From Halanaerobiales bacterium (GTDB taxonomy: Bacteria; Bacillota_F; Halanaerobiia; Halanaerobiales; DTU029): DNA of 34,899 nucleotides. The position numbers were made by a program, and so were the translations under genes. Shown here one piece after another: positions 16,206 through 24,363 of the stretch. Where the stretch lies: assembly GCA_016278415.1 (NCBI GenBank), contig JADQBV010000057.1:1-34899 (forward strand). Direction: 5' to 3'. Within the stretch, counting starts at the first letter, position 1, and each line of letters opens with the position of its first letter. The notes beneath the pieces were generated by a model, which did no database searches, was not told the DNA's origin, and saw only the letters and a list, made by a program, of their open reading frames with translations.

Positions 16206-16637
16206 TTGTTTTACTCTAAAGAAAAATATGACCAACAAGTGAATGAAGTATTGTCTCAAATAAACAATTTATCTAAGGATGACTTTGAAGAACTGTATCA
16301 TATTGCTAGTGAAGAACTTGATGATGGATTAGATTTAGTGGAGCATATTATTAGCTCTTTATTCAAACACCCCTATAGCAATAAAATATTAGTTGATTGG
16401 AACTTCTTTGATACCCCTATTGGTGAAATTATATTGGCGGTTAAAGCAGGTAGTCCAGCAAGTATATACTATGCAGCAGATGTAGCTGACTTAGTAGGAT
16501 GTTCTGTCCAATATATTAACAAACAAGCAAACGATGGAATTGTCGTTGGCGAAAAGAAAAGTAAAGTTTGGGTTTTTAAAGAAAATGATGTGAACGACTA
16601 TCTTATTAAAAAAGGACTTCCCCAAATAAATAGATAA
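16206..16637 (+). CDS. Protein with C-terminal excisionase-type DNA-binding domain
   Basis: I choose TTG 16206, 10 nt after AAAGGTG; GTG 16197 is too close to that site. The product has 143 residues. The first two thirds are acidic and helical (NNLSKDDFEELYHIASEELDDGLDLV). The last 60 residues have the excisionase/MerR-like layout: YYAADVADLVGCSVQYINKQANDG, then VWVFKENDVNDYLIKKG, matching HTH_17-type winged helix proteins. It probably binds DNA as a regulator of the operon or replicon. Lies 44 nt after the RadC gene. Confidence 0.7.
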   Translation: MFYSKEKYDQQVNEVLSQINNLSKDDFEELYHIASEELDDGLDLVEHIISSLFKHPYSNKILVDWNFFDTPIGEIILAVKAGSPASIYYAADVADLVGCSVQYINKQANDGIVVGEKKSKVWVFKENDVNDYLIKKGLPQINR

Positions 16638-16655
16638 ATTGAAAGGAGAATATGT

Positions 16656-17039
16656 ATGACAAATAAATTTACCTATACTGGATCTGAAGAAAAAATTGTA
16701 ATACCTGGATATGAGAGAGAAAGCTATTATGGTGATGAAAAAAAAGGCCTTTATATGAAAGGTATGAATTTTAATAAATTTATTGAAAAGACAGAGCTAG
16801 AGATAAAAAGATTTATTAAGCACGAAGAATTTTTTGACATGGAAAAAGCGTCTGAAGAAGATGAAGGTGAATTCTTTACGGCTATGTATTTTGTAAGAAG
16901 CAATGTGACTAGTAACATATTCGTTGTTAGGTATTATTACGATGTTGAAACTGATGAATTTCAAGAAAATTATATTGTGTTAAGTGAAGAAAATAGTGAA
17001 AAATTTGTAAATTTTTTTAATTCAGAATTTAATATTTAG
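16656..17039 (+). CDS. Unknown acidic protein
   Basis: Encodes 127 residues with an AAAGGAGA site, 18 nt after the preceding gene. It is acidic, with aromatic residues concentrated in the first and last thirds and no Cys. No motif, signal peptide or membrane segment. Its even beta-type pattern (FTAMYFVRS, NIFVVRYYYD) suggests a small globular domain. Function unknown; context is the RadC operon. Confidence 0.65.
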   Translation: MTNKFTYTGSEEKIVIPGYERESYYGDEKKGLYMKGMNFNKFIEKTELEIKRFIKHEEFFDMEKASEEDEGEFFTAMYFVRSNVTSNIFVVRYYYDVETDEFQENYIVLSEENSEKFVNFFNSEFNI

Positions 17040-17091
17040 TAATAAAAATTGATTATCTATTTATATTATTGTTAAATCGAGGTGAGAAACT

Positions 17092-17313
17092 ATTTTTTCT
17101 AAAAAAAATACTCTAGCTTCAATACATAAAGAATATGAAAGAATTCTAAAATCAGATTTGAGTAATTATAGCAAGTCCTTAGAGTATGCAAAGTTAATGA
17201 CTCTTATGGAAAAAAGTTTTAACATACCTTTATTGCAGGATAAAGAATGGGAAAATAGTAATAAAGCAGTAATAAGTATTTATAGAAAGATATCAATGAG
17301 TAGAAGTAAGTAG
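17092..17313 (+). CDS. Small protein with probable ATT start codon
   Basis: A frame of 73 sense codons without any early ATG, GTG or TTG at the right place runs from 17092 to a TAG at 17311. Exactly 7 nt before the ATT at 17092 is a GAGGTGAG site, whereas the first in-frame ATG (17197) has no site. The peptide, (M)FSKKNTLASIHKEY..., is helical and basic with a middle segment SLEYAKLMTLMEKSF. ATT starts are rare but real, for instance in infC genes, where they limit expression. Codon use and spacing to the next gene (15 nt) suit an operon member. Family unknown. Confidence 0.55.
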   Translation: MFSKKNTLASIHKEYERILKSDLSNYSKSLEYAKLMTLMEKSFNIPLLQDKEWENSNKAVISIYRKISMSRSK

Positions 17314-17328
17314 ATAGGAGGGTAGAAC

Positions 17329-17871
17329 ATGCAAATCAATGGACTTGAAAAGTTAAAAGAGATTGAAGAATTAAACGTCCGTGCATGTAGGGATGAAGAT
17401 GGATGGCATTTAGATATTTGGAAAAGACCCGAAGGTATTAGCTTTAGGAGTAAAGAATTCTGGAAAAGAATCAAAGAAAATGTTGTTGTTGATCTTGCTG
17501 ATGAAAATAACTGTAAAAATGCTGATGATGTAAGAGAGTTATATGATGAGCTTATGGAGCTATACCATACAAAGCAATTACATAAACTACTTGATAGAAA
17601 GTATTTCAGAAATGGTGTTAAATCAATTTGTTCTGAAGTTGATGTAAGAGAAGTTAAATTGAAACTATCTTCATATCAACTTGAATTACTACAGGATGGG
17701 GCTATAGGATCCATAATTCATAATACAGATTTTAATTGGGATATAAACGACCCCGAGAACAAAGAAGAGTTTGAATTGCTAAGAATGGTTCACTTCACTA
17801 AGGTAGATAAAATTAAGCTGGACAGGCTTATTAAAGATAATAGATATGACTATCTAAACTCTAATAAATAG
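17329..17871 (+). CDS. Unknown protein of the RadC operon
   Basis: Encodes 180 residues with a GGAGGG site 15 nt after the preceding stop. Mostly alpha-helical and charged, with a notable segment ACRDEDGWHLDIWKRPEG at the N-terminus and three Cys spread through the chain. No recognised domain, signal or membrane segment. Confidence 0.65.
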   Translation: MQINGLEKLKEIEELNVRACRDEDGWHLDIWKRPEGISFRSKEFWKRIKENVVVDLADENNCKNADDVRELYDELMELYHTKQLHKLLDRKYFRNGVKSICSEVDVREVKLKLSSYQLELLQDGAIGSIIHNTDFNWDINDPENKEEFELLRMVHFTKVDKIKLDRLIKDNRYDYLNSNK

Positions 17872-17985
17872 GATTTTATGACTTAATAACTATTTTGGAA
17901 CTAGAATTATGCTAATCAAATAATGTCGTTGCTAATACAAGAATTATAGATTGATAAATAATTAAGATTTTAGGGAGGCTAAAAT

Positions 17986-18195
17986 ATGCCAGATTATTTT
18001 TGGAGTTGGTACGAAGATAAAGGCTACAGTAAATTTCTAGCGAAGGAAATTTGTTATACAAATAAAGCATTTCTTATTGGATGTTGCATTGAATATTTAA
18101 CTGAAAAAGGCCAAAAAATTAATAACTTAAATGAAAAAAATAATCTTAATGAAATTGTAGATTATTTTAAAATAGGAGTGGCATGGACAAAATAA
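17986..18195 (+). CDS. Small protein, Tyr/Cys-containing
   Basis: Encodes 69 residues with a GGGAGG site. The first part (MPDYFWSWYEDKGYSKFLA) is rich in aromatic residues, and the rest is helical with two adjacent Cys (GCC). It lies 114 nt after the 180-residue gene. No family recognised. Confidence 0.55.
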   Translation: MPDYFWSWYEDKGYSKFLAKEICYTNKAFLIGCCIEYLTEKGQKINNLNEKNNLNEIVDYFKIGVAWTK

Positions 18196-18235
18196 TCATT
18201 TATTAATTAAGATTTTATTAATGGTGGTGAAAATT

Positions 18236-18409
18236 ATGAGGAGATTAAGTGAATGGTTGGAAAGAGCAACGGAAAATGAAGAACTTGATAGTGAAAGATT
18301 AATAAAATCATATATGCTTGGGGTTATTTCTTCAGAGTTAGAAAAAGCAGGTTATAAAGATACTGAAGATACACAAAAGGTTTTAAAAGAACTATTGTCA
18401 TTAAAATAA
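18236..18409 (+). CDS. Small helical protein
   Basis: ATG 18236 follows GGTGGTG; an earlier ATG at 18221 lies before this site. The 57-residue product (MRRLSEWLERATENE...) is helical and acidic. No motif. Forty nt after the 69-residue gene. Confidence 0.5.
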   Translation: MRRLSEWLERATENEELDSERLIKSYMLGVISSELEKAGYKDTEDTQKVLKELLSLK

Positions 18410-18462
18410 AATGAATCGTAAAATTGGATACTAGGATGTTTCGAGTGAAAGGTGAAAATATT

Positions 18463-18588
18463 ATGAGCTTTAATGTGAAAAAGGTATTGATAGAGAGCCT
18501 ACACGATAAATGTCAAGATTATTATTTAAATGGAGTATGCCATCTTGGGGAATATGATTATTATTATAAGCCTTGTGAGCAGAGCTAG
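18463..18588 (+). CDS. Cys/Tyr-rich 41-aa peptide, end of RadC operon
   Basis: ATG 18463 follows AAAGGTGA by 7 nt; 41 codons to TAG. The second half is DKCQDYYLNGVCHLGEY and YYYKPCEQ, with three Cys, one His and many Tyr, suggesting a tiny metal-binding fold. Just upstream of the terminator that closes the operon. No family recognised. Confidence 0.5.
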   Translation: MSFNVKKVLIESLHDKCQDYYLNGVCHLGEYDYYYKPCEQS

Positions 18589-18639
18589 AATATGTATTGA
18601 AACCAATCAAATTATAGGATTAATAGATGTGCATGTGTT

Positions 18640-18676
18640 AAATCAGGTTAAATCTTTTTAGAACCTGATTTTTTTA
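18640..18676 (+). terminator. Intrinsic terminator of the RadC operon
   Basis: Perfect 10-bp stem AAATCAGGTT / AACCTGATTT, 12-nt loop and T-run. Confidence 0.88.
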
Positions 18677-18704
18677 TATTTAAAATAATGATATAATAAA
18701 AATA

Positions 18705-18723
18705 AAAGTGTCCCGAACACTTT
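18705..18723. repeat. 17-bp box 1 (palindromic) before first nuclease paralogue
   Basis: AAAGTGT-CCCGA-ACACTTT is a perfect 7-bp inverted repeat lying between a TATAAT-like -10 (18692-18697) and the ribosome binding site. Related boxes lie at 20098-20114, 21532-21548 and 26526-26542, three of them overlapping the stop codon of a family member. All share AG at the start and ACTTT at the end. It could be an operator or a duplication boundary. Confidence 0.7.
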
Positions 18724-18740
18724 GGGATGAAGGAGTACTT

Positions 18741-20099
18741 ATGATAACTGGAAATGATAAAAAAAGTATAGCAGCATTAAAAATGCTAAATCAAGGATAT
18801 AGACACAAGGAAATAGAAGATCAATTAAATATATCTATAAATAATATTAAAAGACTTTCTAGGTACAATAAAATATTAACTCAGGCCCAGGAGAAATTAT
18901 CAGTTGCAGCACAAAATAAACTTGCAGCTATAGGGACAAAATCTTTGGTTTTAATAGATCTATTTAAGAATAATGAATATGAGCTGCTTGATGATATTCT
19001 GATTATGATAGATGAAAATATTAAAAGAAGCGATTTGGCCAAACTACCTGGAGTAATCAAAGAAAAGCAGGAATCTCTCGAAACTGCAAAAACCTATACG
19101 GATCAAGAACTTACTGCATTAGAAGATAGAGAAAAAATATTAGAAGAGAAGCTCCATGAGCTTAAGGAAAGTGAAGAAGAATTAAAGGAAGCAACTAAAT
19201 TCATAGGCAAGTGTGATAAAAGGACCAGGGACTTTTTAGAGGACCACTTAGGAATTAGTAAAGGTGATGTGGTTCTATTAAAAAGGTTATATCACTCATG
19301 GCAGCAAGATTTAAGAAGAGATAGAGTAATAAGGTATTGTAATAAGAGAAAAGTATGGATAGTAGAGAATATAGAAGCTTTAAAAACTGATACTAATATT
19401 CGAATTGAATCCGGAGAAAAGATTAGCTGGGATGAAAATGATCTCCCTATGATTTATTATAATTACAATATTCCTAATGAGAGATATAAGCTTGCTGAAG
19501 ATGTTACCTCAAACCTTAAAAATACAATAGGAGAACGAAAACAAGAGATAAATACTCTTAAGAAGGAAAGAAGAAAAATAAAAAGAAGAATCAAAGCCCT
19601 TAAGGAGCAATCAGTTTCTCGATTCATGGACGCTAAGGATTATAGCAATTACTTCAGTGATTTAGAGATTATTAACCACGGTATACTCGAGCATGAGGCA
19701 ATGAAGTATCTTTATGGTGAGGGATATATTACTTCAAATGAGATAGTTCTTGATAATAATAAACGTGTTGATATAGCTGGATTCAATAAATATAACAATA
19801 TGATCATTATTGAGGCCAAGGCATCGATGCAGGACTTTCTCCAGGACACTAAGTGGAAGGAGTACTTGAATTACTGTAATCAGTTCTACTTTATATTTGG
19901 TTCCTGGAGCTTTAATAAAAATAAGATATTAGAAAGATTAGATGGTTCAGGAGTAGGAATATTATTGTTTGAAAAAGATAGTAATAGTCTGAAAATAATA
20001 AAAAAAGCCGATACAAACCCTATTGAGAATTATGTTAAAGATAAACTCTCATTCTCTATTGTTAGAAGAGCTAATCAAAAATTAATCCAGGGCTTTTAG
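18741..20099 (+). CDS. HTH - coiled coil - MmcB-like PD-(D/E)XK nuclease, copy 1 (catalytic residues present)
   Basis: ATG 18741 lies 5 nt after AAGGAG (a GTG at 18708 is rejected). The 452-residue product has an N-terminal sigma-like helix-turn-helix (SIAALKMLNQGYRHKEIEDQ, about 9-42), a long charged helical coiled coil (about 100-155 and again 260-300), and a C-terminal nuclease fold: HEAMKYL, VDIAG with D344, IIIEAK with E358 and K360, then DFLQDTKWKEYLNYCNQFYF, which resembles the MmcB family of DNA-repair-linked proteins. It should bind DNA by the HTH and cut or process it with a metal-dependent site. A paralogue with a broken active site follows directly. The pair is not a known named system to me. 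Confidence 0.8.
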   Translation: MITGNDKKSIAALKMLNQGYRHKEIEDQLNISINNIKRLSRYNKILTQAQEKLSVAAQNKLAAIGTKSLVLIDLFKNNEYELLDDILIMIDENIKRSDLAKLPGVIKEKQESLETAKTYTDQELTALEDREKILEEKLHELKESEEELKEATKFIGKCDKRTRDFLEDHLGISKGDVVLLKRLYHSWQQDLRRDRVIRYCNKRKVWIVENIEALKTDTNIRIESGEKISWDENDLPMIYYNYNIPNERYKLAEDVTSNLKNTIGERKQEINTLKKERRKIKRRIKALKEQSVSRFMDAKDYSNYFSDLEIINHGILEHEAMKYLYGEGYITSNEIVLDNNKRVDIAGFNKYNNMIIIEAKASMQDFLQDTKWKEYLNYCNQFYFIFGSWSFNKNKILERLDGSGVGILLFEKDSNSLKIIKKADTNPIENYVKDKLSFSIVRRANQKLIQGF

Positions 20100-20114
20100 T
20101 GCTCCGGATACTTT
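20098..20114 (+). repeat. 17-bp box 2 between the nuclease paralogues
   Basis: AGTGCTCCGGATACTTT matches box 1 in 13 of 17 positions and overlaps the stop codon of copy 1. Confidence 0.6.
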
Positions 20115-20138
20115 TATAAGGATAGCGGAGGATTGTTT

Positions 20139-21533
20139 ATGATTACTGGAAAAGATAAAAAAAGTACTGATGCTATAAAAATGCTAAATGAAGGTTTTAG
20201 TCATGATGAAATTGCTGAAAGACTAGATATATCTATAAACAATGTAAAAAGATTATCACGATTTAATAATTATATAAATCAGTCAAAGGACCATCTAACT
20301 AATGAAGCTTGGGATAGAATGAAAACCTTAGGACTAAAGGTACTTGTATTATCGAGTCTATTTAAAACCAGCGATTATGAAGGGTTAGAAGAAATACTAA
20401 CTGCAGTTAATACAGAAATCAAAAGAAATGATTTTAAGAGAATGATTGAAGCTCTAGAAAGAAAAAGGGAAGAAATGACCAGGACTGAAAATAGAGTTAA
20501 TAGAGAACTTGAAAGACATACTACGGAAGAAAAAGAAATTGAGGCTGCGATCCAGGAGCTAAAGGATAATAAAGCTACGCAAAAGAAAGTATTAAGTATT
20601 ATAATAAAATGTGGCAATAAAAGAATTAAAAGCTTTTTAGAAGACCATTTGGGGCTATATGAGGGCAGTATAGCACTTAAAAGAAAAATTGATAGTAATT
20701 GGGAGGATGAGCTCCATGGAGTTATAGAATATACTCCGGATAAAAAGCATTATGGATATAAAATAGCAATAATTAGAGATATACAAAGCTTTATAAATAG
20801 CCTAAAAGAGCGCCTAGAGAACGGTGAAAAAGTAAGAAGGTATCCTAAATGGATATTTTGGACCCCTTTGGGACTAGATGCAAATATAAGTAGAGAAATA
20901 TCTAAGTTTAAAAATGAACTTAAAGAAATTCAATTAGCAAAGACTGAAGCAGTAAAACTTCTTGAAAGTATCAAGTGCAACCCAATAACAGATTATCTAA
21001 ATATTAAAGATGAATATACTCAGTACCAGGACAATAGAAAAATAAAATTGATTACAGATATGAACCAAGAATGTTTAAAATATCTTTTTGACAACGAATA
21101 TGTAGCTGTAGAGAGAGTAGCCCTTATAGGTAACGGTGAAGCTCCAGTAGCAGGATATAATAAGAACAATGATATTATTATGATAGATTATAATCTACAT
21201 AAAGAAGAATACTTGCTTCAGAAGGATTGGGAAAAATTATTAAGTTACAGCAATCAATTATATTTTGTCCTGGAACAGGAAGATGCCAACCGGAGTTATA
21301 ATTTTCTATATAAAAATAGGTATTATTATCCTTATAATGACAAAACTAAGCTTCTATTGGATATCGTTGATACATATGGTATAGGCATATTAATTTATCA
21401 TAGAAAAAGGAGAAATAATCAGATAGAAATATTTAAAAAAGCAAGTGCTAAAGCAATACCAGAAGAGAATAGAAAGAATACAATATTTGACATAGGGAGA
21501 AAGATAAGTCGAAAATTTGTGTTCGGATACTAG
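20139..21533 (+). CDS. Paralogue of the MmcB-like protein with lost active site, copy 2
   Basis: ATG 20139 is 6 nt after CGGAGGA. The 464-residue product has the same architecture as copy 1: MITGKDKKS, the helix-turn-helix (AIKMLNEGFSHDEIAERLDISINNVKRL), a coiled coil at about 110-155, SFLEDHLG, and a nuclease-like end. There the VDIAG motif has become PVAG and IIEAK has become MIDYN, so the catalytic Asp and Lys are missing while flanking fold residues (NQLYF, AGYNKNNDI) remain. It is 39 nt after copy 1 and likely co-expressed. A dead paralogue that dimerises with and controls the active one is the natural reading, but it is inference. A remnant of a third copy lies at 26489. Confidence 0.8.
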   Translation: MITGKDKKSTDAIKMLNEGFSHDEIAERLDISINNVKRLSRFNNYINQSKDHLTNEAWDRMKTLGLKVLVLSSLFKTSDYEGLEEILTAVNTEIKRNDFKRMIEALERKREEMTRTENRVNRELERHTTEEKEIEAAIQELKDNKATQKKVLSIIIKCGNKRIKSFLEDHLGLYEGSIALKRKIDSNWEDELHGVIEYTPDKKHYGYKIAIIRDIQSFINSLKERLENGEKVRRYPKWIFWTPLGLDANISREISKFKNELKEIQLAKTEAVKLLESIKCNPITDYLNIKDEYTQYQDNRKIKLITDMNQECLKYLFDNEYVAVERVALIGNGEAPVAGYNKNNDIIMIDYNLHKEEYLLQKDWEKLLSYSNQLYFVLEQEDANRSYNFLYKNRYYYPYNDKTKLLLDIVDTYGIGILIYHRKRRNNQIEIFKKASAKAIPEENRKNTIFDIGRKISRKFVFGY

Positions 21534-21548
21534 TTATGTGAACACTTT
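21532..21548 (+). repeat. 17-bp box 3 after copy 2
   Basis: AGTTATGTGAACACTTT, overlapping the stop codon of copy 2; shares the GAACACTTT half of box 1. Confidence 0.5.
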
Positions 21549-21669
21549 TCTATTGATGTTAGTAATGATATACTTAATTTAACAATTATTATAATTCAAT
21601 AATATAATTATCCAAATTTAAGGTTCTTATTTAGTATCTAAAAAATTTTATAACAGATGAGGTGGCTGA

Positions 21670-22518
21670 ATGATTAACAAAATCTTTGATGCATTTAAAA
21701 AGAAAGCTCTAGAAGAACAATCAATTTGGTTTCATCCTGGTATTTACAGATTCTATTTTCCCTATACTTCATTTACACTCGTACCAAATGAAGACCAATA
21801 TACTCCTGTTTATACATGTGAAGTTCAGGTGCATGTTGGTATGGAACATGATATGAAAGAAGGAAAATTGGCCACAATTATTATTAAAGCGGACGACGTA
21901 GGTATTGGTGTAACAAACTTTATTGAAGATATAGCTTCTAAAATAAGACTATGTTTCTTTGATAAAATATTTCATGATGATATATTAAAAGGTGAACCTA
22001 GCCAATTAGAAGGAAATTTAAGATGGTTAGAGTATTATTCTCCTTCTTATTATCCTTCAGGAATGCCAGAAGGAAGCTTAAGGGAAGTTAAGATGACTTG
22101 GGATGATGATGAAAAACGATATAGCCATCCAGATTGGTTTGGACATGAAGGTATATATAAAGATTTGCTGAATCAAAAGGTATCTCCAAAACAGGGAGAA
22201 ATATATCAAGCTCAATTTAATGTAGGAAGATATCCAACTTTAGGGTATATTGAAAAAGTGCTAGTCTTAAATGTTAATAAATCTTTAGAAACCGTATTAA
22301 TAGTGCCTATCACTAGCCACAACTATAAAGGACTTAGATTAGAAGAGCTGCCTATCTTTATAGGTGAAAACTTGCTGGAGATAGATCCTAATGACTATTT
22401 TGTGCTAGATAAGATAACTAACATCAATAATGAACATTTAATAAATAAAATCGGCGTTATAAGTAAAGATAAGTACAATGAAGTTGTTAGTAAATTCAAA
22501 TCCCTCCTAGATTTATAA
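21670..22518 (+). CDS. Unknown N-terminus fused to PemK/MazF-like C-terminal domain
   Basis: Encodes 282 residues; weak GAGGTGG site before ATG 21670. Residues 1-170 form a domain I do not recognise, rich in aromatic residues and beta strands (YRFYFPYTSFTLVP, CEVQVHVGMEHD). From about 175 the pattern PKQGEIYQAQF..., VLVLNVN, VLIVPITS and INKIGVISKDKYNEV resembles the PemK/MazF fold (GDIY start, VIVPITS strand, IGxI helix). MazF-type proteins cleave RNA, but the key residues cannot be certified here and no separate antitoxin gene is next to it; the N-terminal domain could act in cis. Its 3' end is repeated in the scar at 26575-26604. Confidence 0.55.
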   Translation: MINKIFDAFKKKALEEQSIWFHPGIYRFYFPYTSFTLVPNEDQYTPVYTCEVQVHVGMEHDMKEGKLATIIIKADDVGIGVTNFIEDIASKIRLCFFDKIFHDDILKGEPSQLEGNLRWLEYYSPSYYPSGMPEGSLREVKMTWDDDEKRYSHPDWFGHEGIYKDLLNQKVSPKQGEIYQAQFNVGRYPTLGYIEKVLVLNVNKSLETVLIVPITSHNYKGLRLEELPIFIGENLLEIDPNDYFVLDKITNINNEHLINKIGVISKDKYNEVVSKFKSLLDL

Positions 22519-22693
22519 AAATAAATTGAAAAAAATAGTTAAAATTAATTATGACCAAATCTATTTATCACTTTTATGAATTTATGTTTAAGGCACATTA
22601 CATAATGATAAACAAGAAAAATTTTATTTTTTTAATAAAAAATATTGCAATAATAGAGCTAACAAAATTCACTTCATTACAAAGATGATTATA

Positions 22694-22723
22694 AAAACTC
22701 TTAGATATGGCTAAGAGTTTTTT
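22694..22723 (+). terminator. Intrinsic terminator
   Basis: 11-bp stem AAAACTCTTAG / CTAAGAGTTTT with a 6-nt loop and T-run; ends the transcript of the PemK-like gene after an AT-rich stretch without genes. Confidence 0.8.
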
Positions 22724-22758
22724 GGTTTTATATATTCAAACAATTAGTTTATGAGCAT

Positions 22759-22879
22759 ACTAGGGGTAGACCCAGCATCCATGCAGTTATCTTAACTAAC
22801 AAAGATGAACTTCTTAAATTTAAAGGCATTCATCTTTGTTAGTTAAGATAATGACACATTTGCTGGGTCTAGGCCTAAT
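22759..22879. repeat. 121-bp hairpin element
   Basis: Inner arms of 23 nt are perfectly complementary (22787-22809 and 22829-22851, around TCTTAACTAACAAAGATG), with a 19-nt loop. Outer arms (22759-22777 and 22861-22879, containing TAGACCCAGCA) match in 16 of 19. Two symmetric 9-nt unpaired stretches separate them. It has no coding frame; a MITE-like mobile hairpin or structured RNA fits best. Confidence 0.75.
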
Positions 22880-22894
22880 AAAAAAGGAATTATC

Positions 22895-23506
22895 TTAATA
22901 GTACCGTTTTATATTCAATTGTTTTTTAGCATTATAGATAATTTTTTCTATTTCTTCACTGGTAAAGTGGTTTAATTCTTCTAGACTAATTTCTGGATTT
23001 TCGCGTACTAATTTTTGACTAACTAAGTCTCTATATTTTCCTATTATGTAAGCATCCTTATATCTCTTTAAATTTTCTGTGTCTTTCCAATATTCTTTTT
23101 CATTTTGCCCTATCATATCTAGAAATTCATTAAAATTTTTCCTTACTTCAGGATTTCTATTAATTATTTCTTTTATCTCTTCAATATATTGAACAACATC
23201 TTTTTCAGTTGGGTTAATTCCTTCTTTTTCAGATAATTTTTTAATTATTAAATTATCCATTAGTACTTTTTCTACTTCATTATTATTGTCAAGATTGTAG
23301 TAAAACTTTGTCTTTTCAAATTCTTTTTTGCTTATTTTAGTGTTGTCTATTTCTAAAACTACATTATTGTCTTTTAAGTTAGCCTTATTATTAATTGCAA
23401 CTTCATTATTTGTATTAGTATTATTAAAAGCATTCCATGTAAAGATTAGAACAATTAAACTTGCTAATACTATAAAAATAGTAAACTTCACAGTTTTTTT
23501 AGTCAT
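22895..23506 (-). CDS. SurA/PrsA-N-like membrane-anchored protein
   Basis: ATG 23506 has AAGGAT 8 nt upstream; ATG 23515 is too close to it. The 203-residue product begins with a basic stretch and one hydrophobic anchor (FTIFIVLASLIVLIFTW). After a linker, VVLEIDNTKISKKEFEK and VEKVLMDNLIIKKLSEKEGI show the SurA_N pattern of extracytoplasmic chaperones, followed by a helical C-terminus (NPEISLEELNHF). The peptidyl-prolyl isomerase domain of PrsA is absent. It probably assists folding or holding of exported proteins; the secreted peptide genes next to it are candidate clients. Confidence 0.75.
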   Translation of the reverse strand: MTKKTVKFTIFIVLASLIVLIFTWNAFNNTNTNNEVAINNKANLKDNNVVLEIDNTKISKKEFEKTKFYYNLDNNNEVEKVLMDNLIIKKLSEKEGINPTEKDVVQYIEEIKEIINRNPEVRKNFNEFLDMIGQNEKEYWKDTENLKRYKDAYIIGKYRDLVSQKLVRENPEISLEELNHFTSEEIEKIIYNAKKQLNIKRYY

Positions 23507-23577
23507 AATTATCATCCTTAACTCTATTGGTATTAAATTCTTTTTATTATGATATAATTAATTTAAAAGATATATGA

Positions 23578-23682
23578 TTTGGGACTGATTCATTTAATCA
23601 AATCAGTCCCAAAAACTTCTGCACTTCATTTTATGGAGCTAGTAAATTATATAGTCTTACCCACTATATAATTTACATAGCT
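23578..23682. other. Two hairpins between SurA-like and secreted-protein genes
   Basis: Hairpin 1: 13-bp perfect stem TTTGGGACTGATT / AATCAGTCCCAAA (23578-23613). Hairpin 2: GTAAATTATATAGT / its complement (23642-23655, 23663-23676) extended by AGCTA/TAGCT and overlapping the stop codon of the secreted-protein gene. Neither has a long T-run in the leftward direction, so they may be RNA-stability elements rather than terminators. Confidence 0.5.
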
Positions 23683-24068
23683 ACTCTAGCTGTTATGTAG
23701 TACACTTGACTACATACTGGATCGTCTATCTGCCCTGTATAATTTTCGTTTTCATACCAAGTTGTTCTCCAAAGGTATGCATAAAAATCAGGGGAAGTAT
23801 GGGTTTCTTTTTTGTAGTACGCAGTCCAATACTCACCAGATAAACCTTCAATTGTAGAAGCTACACCCATCCAAGTTGCTATTGCTCCATAACCAGCAAC
23901 TCCAGTTAATATTCCTGCTATAGCAGTTGCTGTAGCTGCATCTGATGCAGTGTCTCCATAATCAGTATCTGTTATATCCCAAGAATCATGATAACCACAT
24001 GCAAAGGATGATGCAGTTGTAGAAAATACCATTGCAAGAACAAGCATTAATATTAAAGCTTTCTTCAT
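23673..24068 (-). CDS. Small secreted protein, glycine-rich
   Basis: Very strong AAAGGAGGTGAA site. The 131-residue precursor has a clear signal peptide (MKKALILMLVLAMVFSTTA) with cleavage probably after SSFA. The mature part begins CGYHDSWD, contains a hydrophobic Gly/Ala-rich stretch (about 45-72, GILTGVAGYGAIATWMGVAS), and ends with an aromatic-rich segment and a second Cys. This layout is compatible with a bacteriocin or other membrane-active peptide, but there is no recognised family. A 77-residue membrane protein gene lies just upstream in the same transcript and could be an immunity protein. Confidence 0.65.
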   Translation of the reverse strand: MKKALILMLVLAMVFSTTASSFACGYHDSWDITDTDYGDTASDAATATAIAGILTGVAGYGAIATWMGVASTIEGLSGEYWTAYYKKETHTSPDFYAYLWRTTWYENENYTGQIDDPVCSQVYYITARVAM

Positions 24069-24129
24069 TTAGTTCACCTCCTTTCGTATAATTATTCTTA
24101 AGTATTAATTAGTTTTCTTATTTTAAATA

Positions 24130-24363
24130 TTAAAATAGAATTTTATAAGCTAATACGTAAATAATTATTAGTGATATAGTTAATAAAATACCTCGTATTA
24201 ATAACTTTGGCCTTTCGTATAAATACGTTTCTATCATAAATTCGATTACTAATAGTGTTATTAATATTATTGAAACGATATTTTGCTTAAAATAAATAAT
24301 TGATATTGCAAATAAAGTAAGTAATAGTAGTTTTGTATATTGAAGATTTGATTTGCTAAACAA
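24130..24363 (-). CDS. Small membrane protein, possible immunity factor
   Basis: TTG 24363 follows AAAGGAGGGA by 6 nt. The 77-residue product has about three hydrophobic segments separated by short basic loops (YLYERPKLLIRG), so it is an integral membrane protein. It precedes the secreted glycine-rich protein by 61 nt in the same direction. Small hydrophobic proteins beside bacteriocin genes are often immunity factors; this is the basis of the guess, with no sequence match. Confidence 0.55.
   Translation of the reverse strand: MFSKSNLQYTKLLLLTLFAISIIYFKQNIVSIILITLLVIEFMIETYLYERPKLLIRGILLTISLIIIYVLAYKILF

Noticed and set aside
17986..18409. Antitoxin genes for the PemK-like protein
   Set aside because: The 69-aa and 57-aa proteins belong to the earlier operon behind a terminator and show no antitoxin-type DNA-binding motif.
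22759..22879. Integron attC site or oriT
   Set aside because: No RYYYAAC/GTTRRRY ends in the right place, no integrase or relaxase gene in the window.
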